Positions 18,903-28,552 of a stretch of 64,000 nt of DNA are shown piece after piece. The translations under genes and the position numbers were made by a program. The notes under the pieces are model-generated. The model saw only the letters and a list, made by a program, of their open reading frames with translations, did no database searches and was not told where the DNA came from. The stretch spans positions 2,902,328 through 2,966,327 of the forward strand of contig NZ_CP054919.1 of the NCBI RefSeq assembly GCF_013364235.1, given 5' to 3'. The stretch is from Kitasatospora sp. NA04385. GTDB taxonomy: Bacteria; Actinomycetota; Actinomycetes; Streptomycetales; Streptomycetaceae. Every line of letters starts with the position of its first letter. Position 1 is the stretch's first letter.

Positions 18903-20642
18903 ATGAACAGCGGACACCGGAACCGGGGCGACTCGGCGGACTCGAACCCTCCCGGCGTCGACCCCGCCGACCAGTGGGTGCTCGACCCGGCCACCGGCGA
19001 GTTCCGGCTCGACCTGGACGCGGGCCGCCGGCCCGCCGGTGAGCACCCCCGCCCCGCCTCCGCGCGTCCGCGCACCGCCCGCCGGAGCCCGGCGGACGCG
19101 GACGCCCGGCCGCCGCCGGGGCCGCGTCCCCGCACCTCCCGGGCCGCCCGCGGCTCGACGGGCGCCACCGCGGTGCCGGGCGGCCGGGCCGCCCGCCGCA
19201 AGGGCCGCTCCACCCGCGGCCGGCGGGCGCTGAAGTGGACCGCGGGCTCGCTCGGCCTGGTGCTGGTGGCGGGCTGCGGCGGCGCGTACTACGTGTACCA
19301 GCACTTCAACAACAACATCTCCTCGGTGAAGGTCGAGGTCGGCGACGACTCCGAGCGCCCGCAGGCGACCGACGCGCTGAACATCCTGGTGATCGGCACC
19401 GACAGCCGGGTCGGCCTCGGCCGCGAGTACGGCGACGAGGGCTCGGCCGGGCACGCGGACACCACGCTGCTGTTCCACATCTCCAAGGACCGCTCCAACG
19501 CGACGGTGCTGTCCATCCCGCGCGACCTGATGGTGCAGATCCCGGACTGCAAGACCGGTGACAAGGGCATCCCCGGCGAGGCCAGGGCGATGTTCAACAC
19601 CAGCCTCGGGCAGGACGGGCGCGACCCGGGCTGCACCTGGAAGACCGTGGAGAAGCTGACCGGCGTCCGGATCAACCACTTCATGATGGTCAACTTCGAG
19701 GCCGTGAAGACGCTCTCGACCGCGGTCGGCGGGGTCGAGGTGTGCGCCGCCACCGACATCGACGACCCGTACTCGCACCTGAAGATGTCCGCGGGCCGGC
19801 ACGTGGTGCAGGGCGAGGAGGCGCTGGCCTTCGTCCGCACCCGGCACGCGGTGGGCTTCGGCGGCGACCTGACCCGCATCCCGCTGCAGCAGCAGTTCAT
19901 CTCCTCGATGATCCGCAAGATGAAGAGCAGCGACACCCTGACCAGCCCCGCCAAGCTGTGGGACCTGGCGGACGCCGCCACCAAGGCGCTGACCGTCGAC
20001 GACGGGATCGGCAGCGTCAACAAGCTGAAGGACCTGGCGCTCGACATCTCCCGGATCGACACCAAGAACATCACCTTCACCACGGTGCCGGTGCTCGACG
20101 ACCCGACCAACAAGAACCACCTGGTGCTGAAGCCGAACGACGCCCAGCAGGTGTTCTCGATGATCGCCGCGGACCGCTCGCTGACCGACGTCCCGCAGTC
20201 GGGCACCGACTCCGGGACGCCCGAGGCCCCGGCCTCCTCCGCCCCCGCCGCGCCCCAGGTGGACGCGGCCGGGGTGAAGGTCACCGTGCGCAACGGCAGC
20301 GGGGCCTCCGGGCAGGCCGCGAAGGCGGCCACCGCGCTCCAGGACAAGGGCTTCGCGCTGGCCGTCGCCGGCAACAACGCGGACCCGGCGGCCACCACCG
20401 CCGTCACCTACCCCGCCGGGCACGAGGACGAGGCGCAGGCGGTGGCCGCGGCCCTCGGACTGCCCGCGACGGCGGCGCAGGCGAGCAGCAGGCTCGGCGC
20501 GAAGGACGGCGTGGTCGTCGTGCTCGGCAAGGACTCCACCACCGCGGGCAGCACGCCCTCGGCGGCCCCGAGCGAGGCGCCCAAGGACATCCAGCGGGTG
20601 CAGGCGGACGACACCAACGTCTGCGCGGCCAAGGGGAAGTAG
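18903..20642 (+). CDS. LytR-CpsA-Psr (LCP) family protein with LytR_C domain
   Basis: Predicted to transfer glycopolymers from undecaprenyl-diphosphate carriers to peptidoglycan, outside the membrane. 579 aa: long basic cytoplasmic N-terminus (1-108), one membrane segment at about 111-133, LCP catalytic domain about 145-340 (ILVIGTDSRVG, TVLSIPRDLMVQIP, FVRTRH), then a linker and a LytR_C domain near 455-545 (VKVTVRNGSGASGQAAK). Alternative upstream starts are excluded by the terminator. First of four LCP genes within 15 kb, each with a different N-terminus. Confidence 0.93.
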   Translation: MNSGHRNRGDSADSNPPGVDPADQWVLDPATGEFRLDLDAGRRPAGEHPRPASARPRTARRSPADADARPPPGPRPRTSRAARGSTGATAVPGGRAARRKGRSTRGRRALKWTAGSLGLVLVAGCGGAYYVYQHFNNNISSVKVEVGDDSERPQATDALNILVIGTDSRVGLGREYGDEGSAGHADTTLLFHISKDRSNATVLSIPRDLMVQIPDCKTGDKGIPGEARAMFNTSLGQDGRDPGCTWKTVEKLTGVRINHFMMVNFEAVKTLSTAVGGVEVCAATDIDDPYSHLKMSAGRHVVQGEEALAFVRTRHAVGFGGDLTRIPLQQQFISSMIRKMKSSDTLTSPAKLWDLADAATKALTVDDGIGSVNKLKDLALDISRIDTKNITFTTVPVLDDPTNKNHLVLKPNDAQQVFSMIAADRSLTDVPQSGTDSGTPEAPASSAPAAPQVDAAGVKVTVRNGSGASGQAAKAATALQDKGFALAVAGNNADPAATTAVTYPAGHEDEAQAVAAALGLPATAAQASSRLGAKDGVVVVLGKDSTTAGSTPSAAPSEAPKDIQRVQADDTNVCAAKGK

Positions 20643-20671
20643 GAGCGGGCGGCCTCCCGGGTGCGCGCCGC

Positions 20672-21277
20672 TCAGGCGTCGCGGGTGAGGGTGTCCGGGG
20701 CCGTCTCGGTGTAGGTCTCGCCGGTGCGCGGGCAGCGCCAGCGGCCGGGGCCGTCGGGGGTGAGCGGTTCGCCGGCCCGGCCGACCCACTTGATCCGGCG
20801 GGCCGGGACGCCGGCCACCAGGGCGTGGTCGGGGACGTCCCGGTGGACGACGGCGCCCGCGGCGACCAGCGCCCAGCGGCCGACCGTGACGCCGGCGACC
20901 AGGACGGCGCGGCCGCCGATCGAGCAGCCCTCGCGCAGGGTGACGCCGCGGGCGTGCCAGTCGTCGCCGCGCTTGAGCCTGCCGTCCGGGTCGACGGAGC
21001 GCGGGTAGAGGTCGTTGGTGAGGACGGCGGCGGGGCCGACGAACACGCCGTCCTCCAGGACCGCGGGCTCGTACACCAGGGCGTGGTTCTGCAGCTTGAC
21101 CCGGTCGCCGAGCCGGACGCCGGGGCCGACGTACGCGCCGCGGCCGATGATGCACTCGGCGCCGATCCGGGCGTCCTCGCGGACCTGGGCGAGGTGCCAG
21201 ACGGTGCTGCCGGGGCCGATCTCGGCGCTCGGGTCGACGTCGGCGGTGGCCTCGATCCTGGGGGCGCTGCTCGTCAT
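20672..21277 (-). CDS. Left-handed beta-helix acyltransferase (sugar N-acetyltransferase-like)
   Basis: 201 aa made mostly of hexapeptide repeats (AEIGPGSTVW, ARIGAECIIGRGAYVGPGVR, CSIGGRAVLVAGVTVGRWA), ending AGVPARRIKWVG as in nucleotide-sugar N-acetyltransferases of the WbpD/WlbB kind. Likely acetylates an amino sugar nucleotide for an envelope glycan. A TAGGCT -10-like element lies 6 nt before the ATG at 21277, so it may be leaderless. Neighbour of LCP and GT2 genes. Confidence 0.85.
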   Translation of the reverse strand: MTSSAPRIEATADVDPSAEIGPGSTVWHLAQVREDARIGAECIIGRGAYVGPGVRLGDRVKLQNHALVYEPAVLEDGVFVGPAAVLTNDLYPRSVDPDGRLKRGDDWHARGVTLREGCSIGGRAVLVAGVTVGRWALVAAGAVVHRDVPDHALVAGVPARRIKWVGRAGEPLTPDGPGRWRCPRTGETYTETAPDTLTRDA

Positions 21278-21342
21278 GGCGCGAGCCTAGTGCGCGGGGA
21301 CGGCCCCCGTCCGGCGTTCCGGGGACCGTCCTGGACGGGGCG

Positions 21343-22383
21343 TCAGGCCGCGGTGGTGGGCTTCGGGTCGATCGGGGCGGGCGGGGTGGAGGCGATCACC
21401 CGGCGGGCCAGCCTGCGCGGCGAGGTGAGGAAGCCGAAGCCCCAGCTCATGTGCATGGTGCCGAGGGCCACCGGGAGCAGCAGCCGCGACTTCGCGGACA
21501 GGCCGGGGCTCCGCAGGCTGCCGAGGACGATCGCCAGCAGGTAGCCGACCGGCAGGACGAGGAACGCCGGGTGCACCAGGGCGCCGAGCAGCAGGCCGGC
21601 CAGCACGCCGAGCAGGGCGGCCGGCGGGGCCAGGTAGCGCAGGTTGACCGAGCCGCGGTGGTAGCGGGTGACCACCCGGCGCCAGCGGCCGTAGTCCTTG
21701 TACTGCTTGGCCAGGGCGCGCACGTTCGGCCGGGGCCGGTAGGTGACCTTGAGCTGGGGGGTGAACCAGACCAGTCCGCCGGCCTGGCGGATGCGGTAGT
21801 TGAGCTCCCAGTCCTGGGCGCGGACGAACTCCTCGTTGTAGCCGCCCTGCCGCTCCAGCACCTCGCGGCGGAACACCCCGAGGTAGACGGTGTCGGCCGG
21901 GCCGGCCAGGCCGCCGGTGTGGAAGGCCGCGTTGCCGACGCCGATCCGGGAGGTCATCGCGGCGGCGACGGCGTGCTCCCAGTCGTTCTCGCCCTCGGCG
22001 TGCATGATGCCGCCGACGTTGGCGGCCTCCATCTCGTCGAGCAGGCGGACCGCGGTGGCGACGTAGCCGGGGGTCAGCAGGCCGTGGCCGTCGACCCGGA
22101 CCACCACGGGGTGGCGGCTGGCCCGGATGGCCGCGTTCAGGCCCGCCGGGGTGCGGCCGGTCGGGTTGGGGACGGTGCGCACCCGCGGGTCCTCGGCGGT
22201 GAGCGCGGCGGCGATCTCGTCGGTCCGGTCGGAGGACGGCCCCAGCGCGATCACCACCTCCAACTCGCCGCCGTACTCCTGCTCCAGGATGCGGCGGACG
22301 GCGGTGCGCAGGTGACGTTCCTCGTTGAGCACCGGCATGATCACGGAGACCGCCGGCAGCTCCTCAGCAGCCTTGGTGTTCAT
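21343..22383 (-). CDS. GT2 family glycosyltransferase
   Basis: 346 aa. GT-A domain at the N-terminus (VSVIMPVLNEERHLRTAVRR; VVVRVDGHGLLTPGY as the metal-site region; AQDWELNYRIR) then two or three membrane segments (about 250-295). Likely transfers a sugar to a lipid carrier on the cytosolic face. A TACGCT lies 8 nt before the ATG. It shares a 104-bp divergent region with the second LCP gene, consistent with a common glycopolymer pathway. Confidence 0.9.
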   Translation of the reverse strand: MNTKAAEELPAVSVIMPVLNEERHLRTAVRRILEQEYGGELEVVIALGPSSDRTDEIAAALTAEDPRVRTVPNPTGRTPAGLNAAIRASRHPVVVRVDGHGLLTPGYVATAVRLLDEMEAANVGGIMHAEGENDWEHAVAAAMTSRIGVGNAAFHTGGLAGPADTVYLGVFRREVLERQGGYNEEFVRAQDWELNYRIRQAGGLVWFTPQLKVTYRPRPNVRALAKQYKDYGRWRRVVTRYHRGSVNLRYLAPPAALLGVLAGLLLGALVHPAFLVLPVGYLLAIVLGSLRSPGLSAKSRLLLPVALGTMHMSWGFGFLTSPRRLARRVIASTPPAPIDPKPTTAA

Positions 22384-22474
22384 CGTGCCCGAGCGTACCG
22401 GCGCGGTCCGGTGCCTGTCAGACGGGGTCCTCCCCCGCCCGGCGTGCCGCCCGGGCGGACGCGGCCGGCCCGCC

Positions 22475-22480
22475 TACCAT
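22475..22480 (+). promoter_or_regulatory. Leaderless-type -10 element for the second LCP gene
   Basis: TACCAT lies 7 nt before the ATG at 22488; no ribosome site is needed if transcription starts at the ATG. Confidence 0.45.
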
Positions 22481-22487
22481 CCGGAAG

Positions 22488-24032
22488 ATGCCCCACCAGC
22501 GCCAGCCCGCACGCCCGTCCGCACCGGTCCGACGGCGGGGGCCGGGCCCCCGGCGCTGGGGCCGCTGGGCGGCGGGCGCCCTGTCCTTCGCGGTCCTGGC
22601 CACCTCGTGCGGCGGGTGGGCGGTGCTGAACGGCGTCGGCTCCTCGCTCGGCCGGGTGGACGCGATCGGCGGCGGCCGGGACCGCCCGGCCGACGACGGC
22701 GCCTCGACCTTCCTGGTGGTGGGCACCGACGAGCGCGCGGGCATCCCGGAGTCCACCCTGAAGGACGTGCTGCACGCGGGCGGCGAGTCCTGCCACTGCA
22801 CCGACACGATGATGATCGTGCAGCTCTCCGCGGACCGCGGCCGGGCCACCGTGGTGTCCGTCCCGCGCGACTCCTACGTGGACATCCCCGCCCACCGGGA
22901 CCCCGCCACCGGGAAACAGGTGGCCGCCGCCAAGGGCAAGATCAACGCGGCGTACGGGATGGGCGGGGCGCCGCTGGCGGTGCGCACCGTCGAGCAGAAC
23001 ACCGGGCTGCGGATCGACCACTACGTCGAGGTGAACTTCCTCGCCTTCGTCTCCACCGTGGACGCGCTGGGCGGCGTCGAGGTGTGCACCCCCAAGCCGT
23101 TGAAGGACGACTACGCGGGGCTGGACCTGCCGGCCGGCACCAGCCGGCTGGACGGCGCGGGGGCGCTGCGCTACGTCCGGGCCCGGCACGTGGACGGCTC
23201 CTCCGACCTGGGGCGGATGCACCGTCAGCAGAAGTTCCTGGCGCAGCTGCTGCACCGGGCGTCCGCCGGGGACACCCTGCTCGACCCGGCGCGGCTGACC
23301 GGGGTGCTGGACACCGTGCTGAGCTCGGTCAAGGTCGACAAGGGGCTGGGCAACGCCGAACTGCTGGAGTTCGCGAGCCGGTTGAAGGACCTGTCGGCCA
23401 GCGACGCGGACTTCGCCACGGTGCCGCTGGCCGAGGTCGACCACCAGGTCGCGGGGTGGGGGTCCACCGTGCTGTGGGACGAGAAGGGCGCGGCGGCGCT
23501 GTTCGAGGCCGTCCGGGCCGGGCGGCCGCTCACCGGCGCGGCGGCGGCCGCCCCGAGCGCCGCGCCGAGCACCGTTCCGAGCGCCGCGCCCGTTGCCGGA
23601 ACGATTCCTCCGGTCGAGGTGCGGGTGCAGGTGCTCAACGGCGCGGGCGTCCAGGGCCTGGGCTTCCGGGTCGACGCGGAGCTGCGCCGGGCCGGGTTCG
23701 CCACCACCGGCCTGCCCTCCAACGCGCCCGGCGGCGGGACGTCGGCCACCCGGACGGTGATCCGCTACGACCCGCGCTGGGACGAGTCGGTGAAGACCCT
23801 GGCCGCGGCCCTGCCGGACGCCGAGCTCGAGGCCGTGCCCGGCCTGGGGGCGACCTTCCAGGTGGTCGCGGGCAGCGAGTACCGCGGGCCCGCGGACGGG
23901 GGCGGTTCCCCGGGGCCCTCGGCGCCGGTCGCCCCGGTGGCGGCCGCCGCGACGGCGGGGCCCCCGGCGAAGGCCGCCGCGACGGCGGTGGCGGGGGCGG
24001 AGAGCGGGAGCGAGATCAGCTGTCCGTCCTGA
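22488..24032 (+). CDS. LCP family protein with LytR_C domain
   Basis: 514 aa. Short basic N-terminus, one membrane segment (about 24-45; GALSFAVLATSCGGWAVLNG), LCP domain about 70-310 (FLVVGTDERAGIP, VVSVPRDSYVDIP, ALRYVRARHVDG), then a C-terminal LytR_C domain (VRVQVLNGAGVQGLGFRV) and an Ala/Pro-rich tail. Predicted extracytoplasmic glycopolymer transferase. Convergent with the PH-domain gene. Confidence 0.92.
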   Translation: MPHQRQPARPSAPVRRRGPGPRRWGRWAAGALSFAVLATSCGGWAVLNGVGSSLGRVDAIGGGRDRPADDGASTFLVVGTDERAGIPESTLKDVLHAGGESCHCTDTMMIVQLSADRGRATVVSVPRDSYVDIPAHRDPATGKQVAAAKGKINAAYGMGGAPLAVRTVEQNTGLRIDHYVEVNFLAFVSTVDALGGVEVCTPKPLKDDYAGLDLPAGTSRLDGAGALRYVRARHVDGSSDLGRMHRQQKFLAQLLHRASAGDTLLDPARLTGVLDTVLSSVKVDKGLGNAELLEFASRLKDLSASDADFATVPLAEVDHQVAGWGSTVLWDEKGAAALFEAVRAGRPLTGAAAAAPSAAPSTVPSAAPVAGTIPPVEVRVQVLNGAGVQGLGFRVDAELRRAGFATTGLPSNAPGGGTSATRTVIRYDPRWDESVKTLAAALPDAELEAVPGLGATFQVVAGSEYRGPADGGGSPGPSAPVAPVAAAATAGPPAKAAATAVAGAESGSEISCPS

Positions 24033-24067
24033 GCGGCGGCCGGGTTTCCGCCGGGGCCGTCCGGCCC

Positions 24068-24108
24068 GGGTCAGGTGCGGCTCAGGTGCGGGTCAAGTGC
24101 GGCTCAGG
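24068..24108. repeat. Imperfect 22-bp tandem repeat across a stop codon
   Basis: GGGTCAGGTGCGGCTCAGG (24068-24086) recurs at 24090-24108 with one mismatch. The second copy contains the stop (TCA at 24093-24095) and last codons of the minus-strand gene. Confidence 0.75.
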
Positions 24109-25845
24109 AGATCGGCCGCCAGGATCCAGAGCAGGTAGCCGGCCACGCAGAGGCGGTTGAGGAGCAGGGTGGCGCCGACGGTGCCGGGCGGGAGGGCCTC
24201 GGCGGGGCGCCGTTCGGGGCGGGCCGCGGCGGCGGTGACGATGCGGGCGGCCCGCTGGAGGGCCGGGCCGCGGCCGAGCAGCCGGGAGGGGAGGGCGACG
24301 AAGCCGTGCTGGGCGCCGTCGGTGCCCTGCACGGTGAACCGGCCGCCGTGGACGGCGGCGGCGGTGACCCGGCTCCAGGGGAGGCGGGTGCGGGTCAGGG
24401 CCCGCACGACGGTGACGCCGTCGCGGTCGACGGCGAGCTGCCAGCCGAAGGCGCTGACGGTGCCCAGCAGGATGGGCAGGCCGAAGAACAGGCGGTGGAG
24501 CAGGTCCGAGACTCCGCCGTCCTCGGTCAGCCAGGTCATGACGGCGGCGAGCAGGACGGTCGTGACCGGCGGGACGGCGATCCGCAGGGCGGCCGGCAGT
24601 CCCTGGACCAGGGCGGGGGCGGCGGGGCCGGGCGGTTCGGCGAGGTCCTGTTCGAGCAGGCGGGCCGCCGCCGCGGGCACCACCAGCTCCTCGGCCGCGA
24701 GGCCGCGGGCCTTGCGGCGCAGGCGGGGCCCGGTGGCGTGCTCGGCGACCCGCAGGGCCGTCCAGGCGTGCGGGGGAACCGGGGAGCGGAACACCACCAC
24801 GGGGCGCAGGCCGCCGTCCGGGCCCTGGTAGAGCAGGCCGTCGACCGGTTCGACGGTGCGGTCGAGCAGGGCGGCGGCCTGGGCCGGGGCGGTCGGCCGG
24901 GTGGCCGCCCGCTCCTCGGCGTGGCTGCGGTGCGGCTGCCAGCCGGTGGCCTCGTCGTAGTGGGCGGCGGCGCTGCGCGGCTTCAGCAGCCACAGCCCCT
25001 TCGCGCGGGGGTCGCCGTCCACGGGCAGGACGAGCAGTTCGCCGCCGGGTTCGGGGCGCAGGCGCACCCGCAGGGCCGGGCGGCGGCGGGGCGCGGCGCT
25101 CGCGGGCGAAGCGGCGGGTGCCGAGCGCGCCGAGGGCGGCGAGCGTTCCGGCGCCGGCGGCGCCGATCCACCAGGCGGCGGGGTCCTCCCCGCTGGCGGC
25201 CGGCCGGTGCTCGGCGGCGGCGGTGTCGGCGCTGGCGGGCCGGTCGGCGGTGTCCTGGGCCCGCCACGCCCCGGTGACCAGCAGCCCGACGGCGGTGAGG
25301 CCGAGGACGCCGGTCAGGACGGAACGCAGCCAGGGCCACTGCGGCCCGGGGAACGGGGTGTCCCGGCCGCGCAACGTCCACGGGTGGGGCTGGGCGGCTC
25401 CCATCAGGGCGTCCAGGCCGGCCCGGGCGCGGGTGCGGCCGCGGGCGGTGCGGAGGAGCGCGGCGGCGACGGCGAGGTGCAGCAGCCCGGCGACGGTGCG
25501 GGCCCAGCCGGTGGGCAGGCCGTCCGGTATCACCCAGAGCAGGACGCCCACCACGGCGGGCACCGCGAAGCTGCGGCGCGGGCGGAGCAGCAGGACCAGG
25601 AATTCGGCCAGCAGCAGCCCGGGCACGGCGCTCGCGGCGTACGGGACGGCGCACCCGGCGGCCGGGGCGCAGCCGGCCGCCGAGCCGTCGTCGGTGGTGA
25701 CGGCGAGCGCGACGGTCGCGACGGGCAGCAGGGCCAGCCAGGGGCTCTCCAGCCGCTGCCACACCCGGGCGGCCCGCCACTGTTCGGCGTCGGCACCGGT
25801 CAGCGCGGGTGCGGCGGGCAGTGGCGGAGCGGCGGGGTGCGGCAT
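24093..25845 (-). CDS. PH-domain-like membrane protein, interrupted by a frameshift
   Basis: Function unknown. N-terminal part (25845 to about 25088) carries several membrane segments (WLALLPVATVALAV; VPGLLLAEFLVLLL; VGVLLWVIPDG). The C-terminal part (about 25088 to 24093) has a bacterial PH-like segment (VDRDGVTVVRALTRTRLPW) and a final membrane helix. The parts lie in different frames; removing one C (minus strand) in the C-rich run near 25088-25099 would join them as ...RERRARRRPALRVRLRPE. CACAAT lies 7 nt before the ATG at 25845, so the gene may be leaderless. Either a sequencing error or a decaying gene. Confidence 0.65.
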
Positions 25846-25930
25846 GCGGGTGATTGTGACAGGGCGGTGCGGACGGCCGCCGCCCGCCCCCCGCGGTGCG
25901 GGAGGCGGGCGGCGGCCGGGCGATGGGCGG

Positions 25931-25980
25931 GCGGTGCCGGGCCGTACCGGGCCGTACGCGGCGGTGCCGGGCGGTCAGTC
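25931..25980. repeat. Five 10-bp imperfect tandem repeats ending at a stop codon
   Basis: Successive 10-mers GCGGTGCCGG, GCCGTACCGG, GCCGTACGCG, GCGGTGCCGG and GCGGTCAGTC. The last contains the stop of the ABC permease gene (TCA at 25975-25977). Confidence 0.7.
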
Positions 25981-28536
25981 GGAGGCGATGGCGGCCAGCA
26001 CGTTCATCCGGGCGGCGCGGAAGGCCGGGACGAGGGCGGCGACCAGGCCGATGACCACCGATCCGACCAGGACGGCGACCACGGTGCCGGTCGGGACGGT
26101 GAGGATGGTCAGGCCGTTGTCGGCCAGCACCGAGCGGGCGGTGACGCCCCAGGAGAGGCCGAGCGCGCTGCCGAGGACGGCGCCGAACAGCGCGATGACC
26201 ACGGACTCCAGCCGGACCACCCGGCGCAGTTGGCGGCGGGAGAGGCCGATGGCGCGCAGCAGGCCGATCTCGCGGGTGCGTTCGACGACCGACAGGGCCA
26301 GGGTGTTGACCACGCCGAGGACGGCGACCACGATCGTCAGGCCGAGCAGGCCGTAGACCATGGCGAGCAGCTGGTTGACCTGGTCCTTGATCATCGTCTT
26401 GTAGCCGGCCTTGTCCTGGACGGTCAGCTGCGGGTGGTCAGCCAGCGACTTCTGCAGGTCGGCGAGGACGGTGGCCCGGTCGGTGCCGGGCGCGGCACCG
26501 GCGAACAGCACGGAGTCCGGGACGGCCTTCACGTCGAGGACCTTGCCGACGGTGTCGATCGAGGTGAGGAACTGGCCGTCGAACAGCTGGTTGCCGCTCT
26601 TGACGACCGCGGCGACCCGCAGGGTCTGGCCGGCGGCGCCGGCCTCGGTGCCGTAGGCGACGGCGATCGGGTCGCCGACCTTGAGGTGGTGCTCGTCGGC
26701 GAAGTCCTGGCCGATGGCCAGGCCGTCCCCGGCGAACGCGGCCTCGGCGCTGCCGGAGGCGATCGGGAGGCGGAAGTCGCGCAGGTAGCCCGGCTCGGCG
26801 GCGGTGACCCGGTCGAGGACCCGGGCGCCGTCGGGGAGGGTGAACCGGGCGCCGACGTGCTTCTCCTCGGTGAGGTGGTCCAGGCCCGGGGTGCGCCGGG
26901 CGGCGTCGACCGCGGCCTGGCCGATGGTGCTCCGGCCGCCGTCGACCACGTAGTCGGCGCCGACCGAGCCGTCGATCTGGTCGGTCATCGAGGAGACCAT
27001 CGAGGAGGTGACCACGGAGGCGCCGATCACCACGGCCAGGCCGATCATCAGGGCGGCGGCGGTGGAGCCGGTGCGGCGCGGGTTGCGCATGACGTTGCGC
27101 TGGGCGAGGCGGCCGGCCGGGCCGAACAGGGCGGGCAGCGCGCCGCCGAGCAGCCGGAGCAGGCCGGAGACCAGCAGCGGGCCGAGCACCACGGCGCCGA
27201 CCAGGGTGGTGAGCACGCCGAGGCCGATCAGCAGGCCGCCGGTGGAGCCGCCGGAGGAGGCGGCCAGCACCAGGGCGGCCGCGCCGACGGCGGTGGCCAG
27301 CGCGCCGAGCACGGCGCGCAGCCGGTTGGCGCCCGGCTCGACGGGGGCGGCGTGGTCGAGCAGCGCGGCCATCGGGGTGATCCGGGAGGCGCGGCGGGCC
27401 GGGACGAGCGCGGCGAACAGCGTCACCAGCACGCCGACCGCGTACGACACCGCCGGCACCGTCCAGGTGATCTCCAGCGAGGCGTCCAGGTTCATCCCGG
27501 CGGCCTTCATCAGCCGGATCAGGCCGAGCGCGAGGCCGAGGCCGGCGCCGATGCCCAGGGTGGAGCCGAGCACGCCGAGGATCAGGCCCTCGGTCAGCAC
27601 CGAGCGGTTGACCTGGGAGCGGCTGCCGCCGACGGCGCGCAGCAGGCCGATCTCCCGGGTGCGCTGGGTGACCAGCATGGAGAAGGTGTTGACGATCAGG
27701 AAGCCGCCGACGCCGGCCGCGAGGACGGCGAAGCCGAGCATCGCGTACTTCATGAAGTCCAGGAAGGAGCCGATGCCGTCGGAGTTCTCCTTCTGCTGCT
27801 CGGCGGCGGTCCTGGCCTGGAAGCCGGTGCCGAGGTCGGCCAGCGCGGCGGCCTTGAGCTGCTCGTCGGTGCGGGTGCCGTCGCCGAACACCTCGACGGA
27901 GGTGTAGGCCTCGGTGCCGAGCAGGATCCGCTGGGCGGTGGGGGTGTCCAGGAAGGCGAGGGCGGCGCCGGGGTTGGTGGTGCGGAAGGTGGCGATGCCG
28001 GCGACGGTGAAGTCGTGGTCGGCGCCGGTGATGATCCGCACCCGGGAGCCGAGGCCGAGGTGGGCCTTCTGCGCGGTGTCGGCGTCCAGCACCAGCTGGT
28101 CCGCGCCCTGCGGGGCGTGGCCGGAGGTGATCTCGACGGAGTTGCGCGGGGTGTCGGTCCAGTTGCCGGTGAGGGTGGGGGCGCCGGAGGTCGGGCCGAT
28201 CACCTTGTTGGTGGCGGGGTCGACCAGGGTCGCGTCGGCGGTCATGACCTGGCCGATCGCGGCCTTGACGCCGGGCTCGGCGGCGAGCCTGCGCTGGGTG
28301 TCGACGGGGATGCCGGGCACCGGGCCGGGGCCGTTGTCGGCGATCTCGTCCTTGGCCTTGGAGACCGAGAGGTCGGAGGCGGTGGAGGCGAACAGCTTGT
28401 CGAAGGTGCTGGTGGCGGTGTTGTAGAAGACCAGGGTGCCGGCCACGAAGGCGACCGAGAGCACCACGGCGAGCAGGGAGAGCAGCAGGCGCCACTTGTG
28501 GGCGAAGAAGCTCCGCAGCGAGGTCTTGAGCAGCAT
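25975..28536 (-). CDS. ABC transporter permease with two FtsX domains
   Basis: 853 aa. Starts with the typical RSFFAHKWRLLLSLLAVVLSVAFVAG-type membrane anchor (broken here as RSFFAHKW ... LLSLLAVVLS), then a periplasmic MacB-like domain and a first FtsX module (TQRTREIGLLRAVGGSRSQV), followed by a second module with the near-identical ERTREIGLLRAIGLSRRQL. A tandem duplication with about ten membrane segments is usual for one-subunit permeases of this class. It probably exports a peptide, lipid or drug, or acts on envelope lipoproteins. Lies 16 bp behind its ATPase gene. Confidence 0.93.
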   Translation of the reverse strand: MLLKTSLRSFFAHKWRLLLSLLAVVLSVAFVAGTLVFYNTATSTFDKLFASTASDLSVSKAKDEIADNGPGPVPGIPVDTQRRLAAEPGVKAAIGQVMTADATLVDPATNKVIGPTSGAPTLTGNWTDTPRNSVEITSGHAPQGADQLVLDADTAQKAHLGLGSRVRIITGADHDFTVAGIATFRTTNPGAALAFLDTPTAQRILLGTEAYTSVEVFGDGTRTDEQLKAAALADLGTGFQARTAAEQQKENSDGIGSFLDFMKYAMLGFAVLAAGVGGFLIVNTFSMLVTQRTREIGLLRAVGGSRSQVNRSVLTEGLILGVLGSTLGIGAGLGLALGLIRLMKAAGMNLDASLEITWTVPAVSYAVGVLVTLFAALVPARRASRITPMAALLDHAAPVEPGANRLRAVLGALATAVGAAALVLAASSGGSTGGLLIGLGVLTTLVGAVVLGPLLVSGLLRLLGGALPALFGPAGRLAQRNVMRNPRRTGSTAAALMIGLAVVIGASVVTSSMVSSMTDQIDGSVGADYVVDGGRSTIGQAAVDAARRTPGLDHLTEEKHVGARFTLPDGARVLDRVTAAEPGYLRDFRLPIASGSAEAAFAGDGLAIGQDFADEHHLKVGDPIAVAYGTEAGAAGQTLRVAAVVKSGNQLFDGQFLTSIDTVGKVLDVKAVPDSVLFAGAAPGTDRATVLADLQKSLADHPQLTVQDKAGYKTMIKDQVNQLLAMVYGLLGLTIVVAVLGVVNTLALSVVERTREIGLLRAIGLSRRQLRRVVRLESVVIALFGAVLGSALGLSWGVTARSVLADNGLTILTVPTGTVVAVLVGSVVIGLVAALVPAFRAARMNVLAAIASD

Positions 28537-28552
28537 GGTTCCGGGCCCCGTC

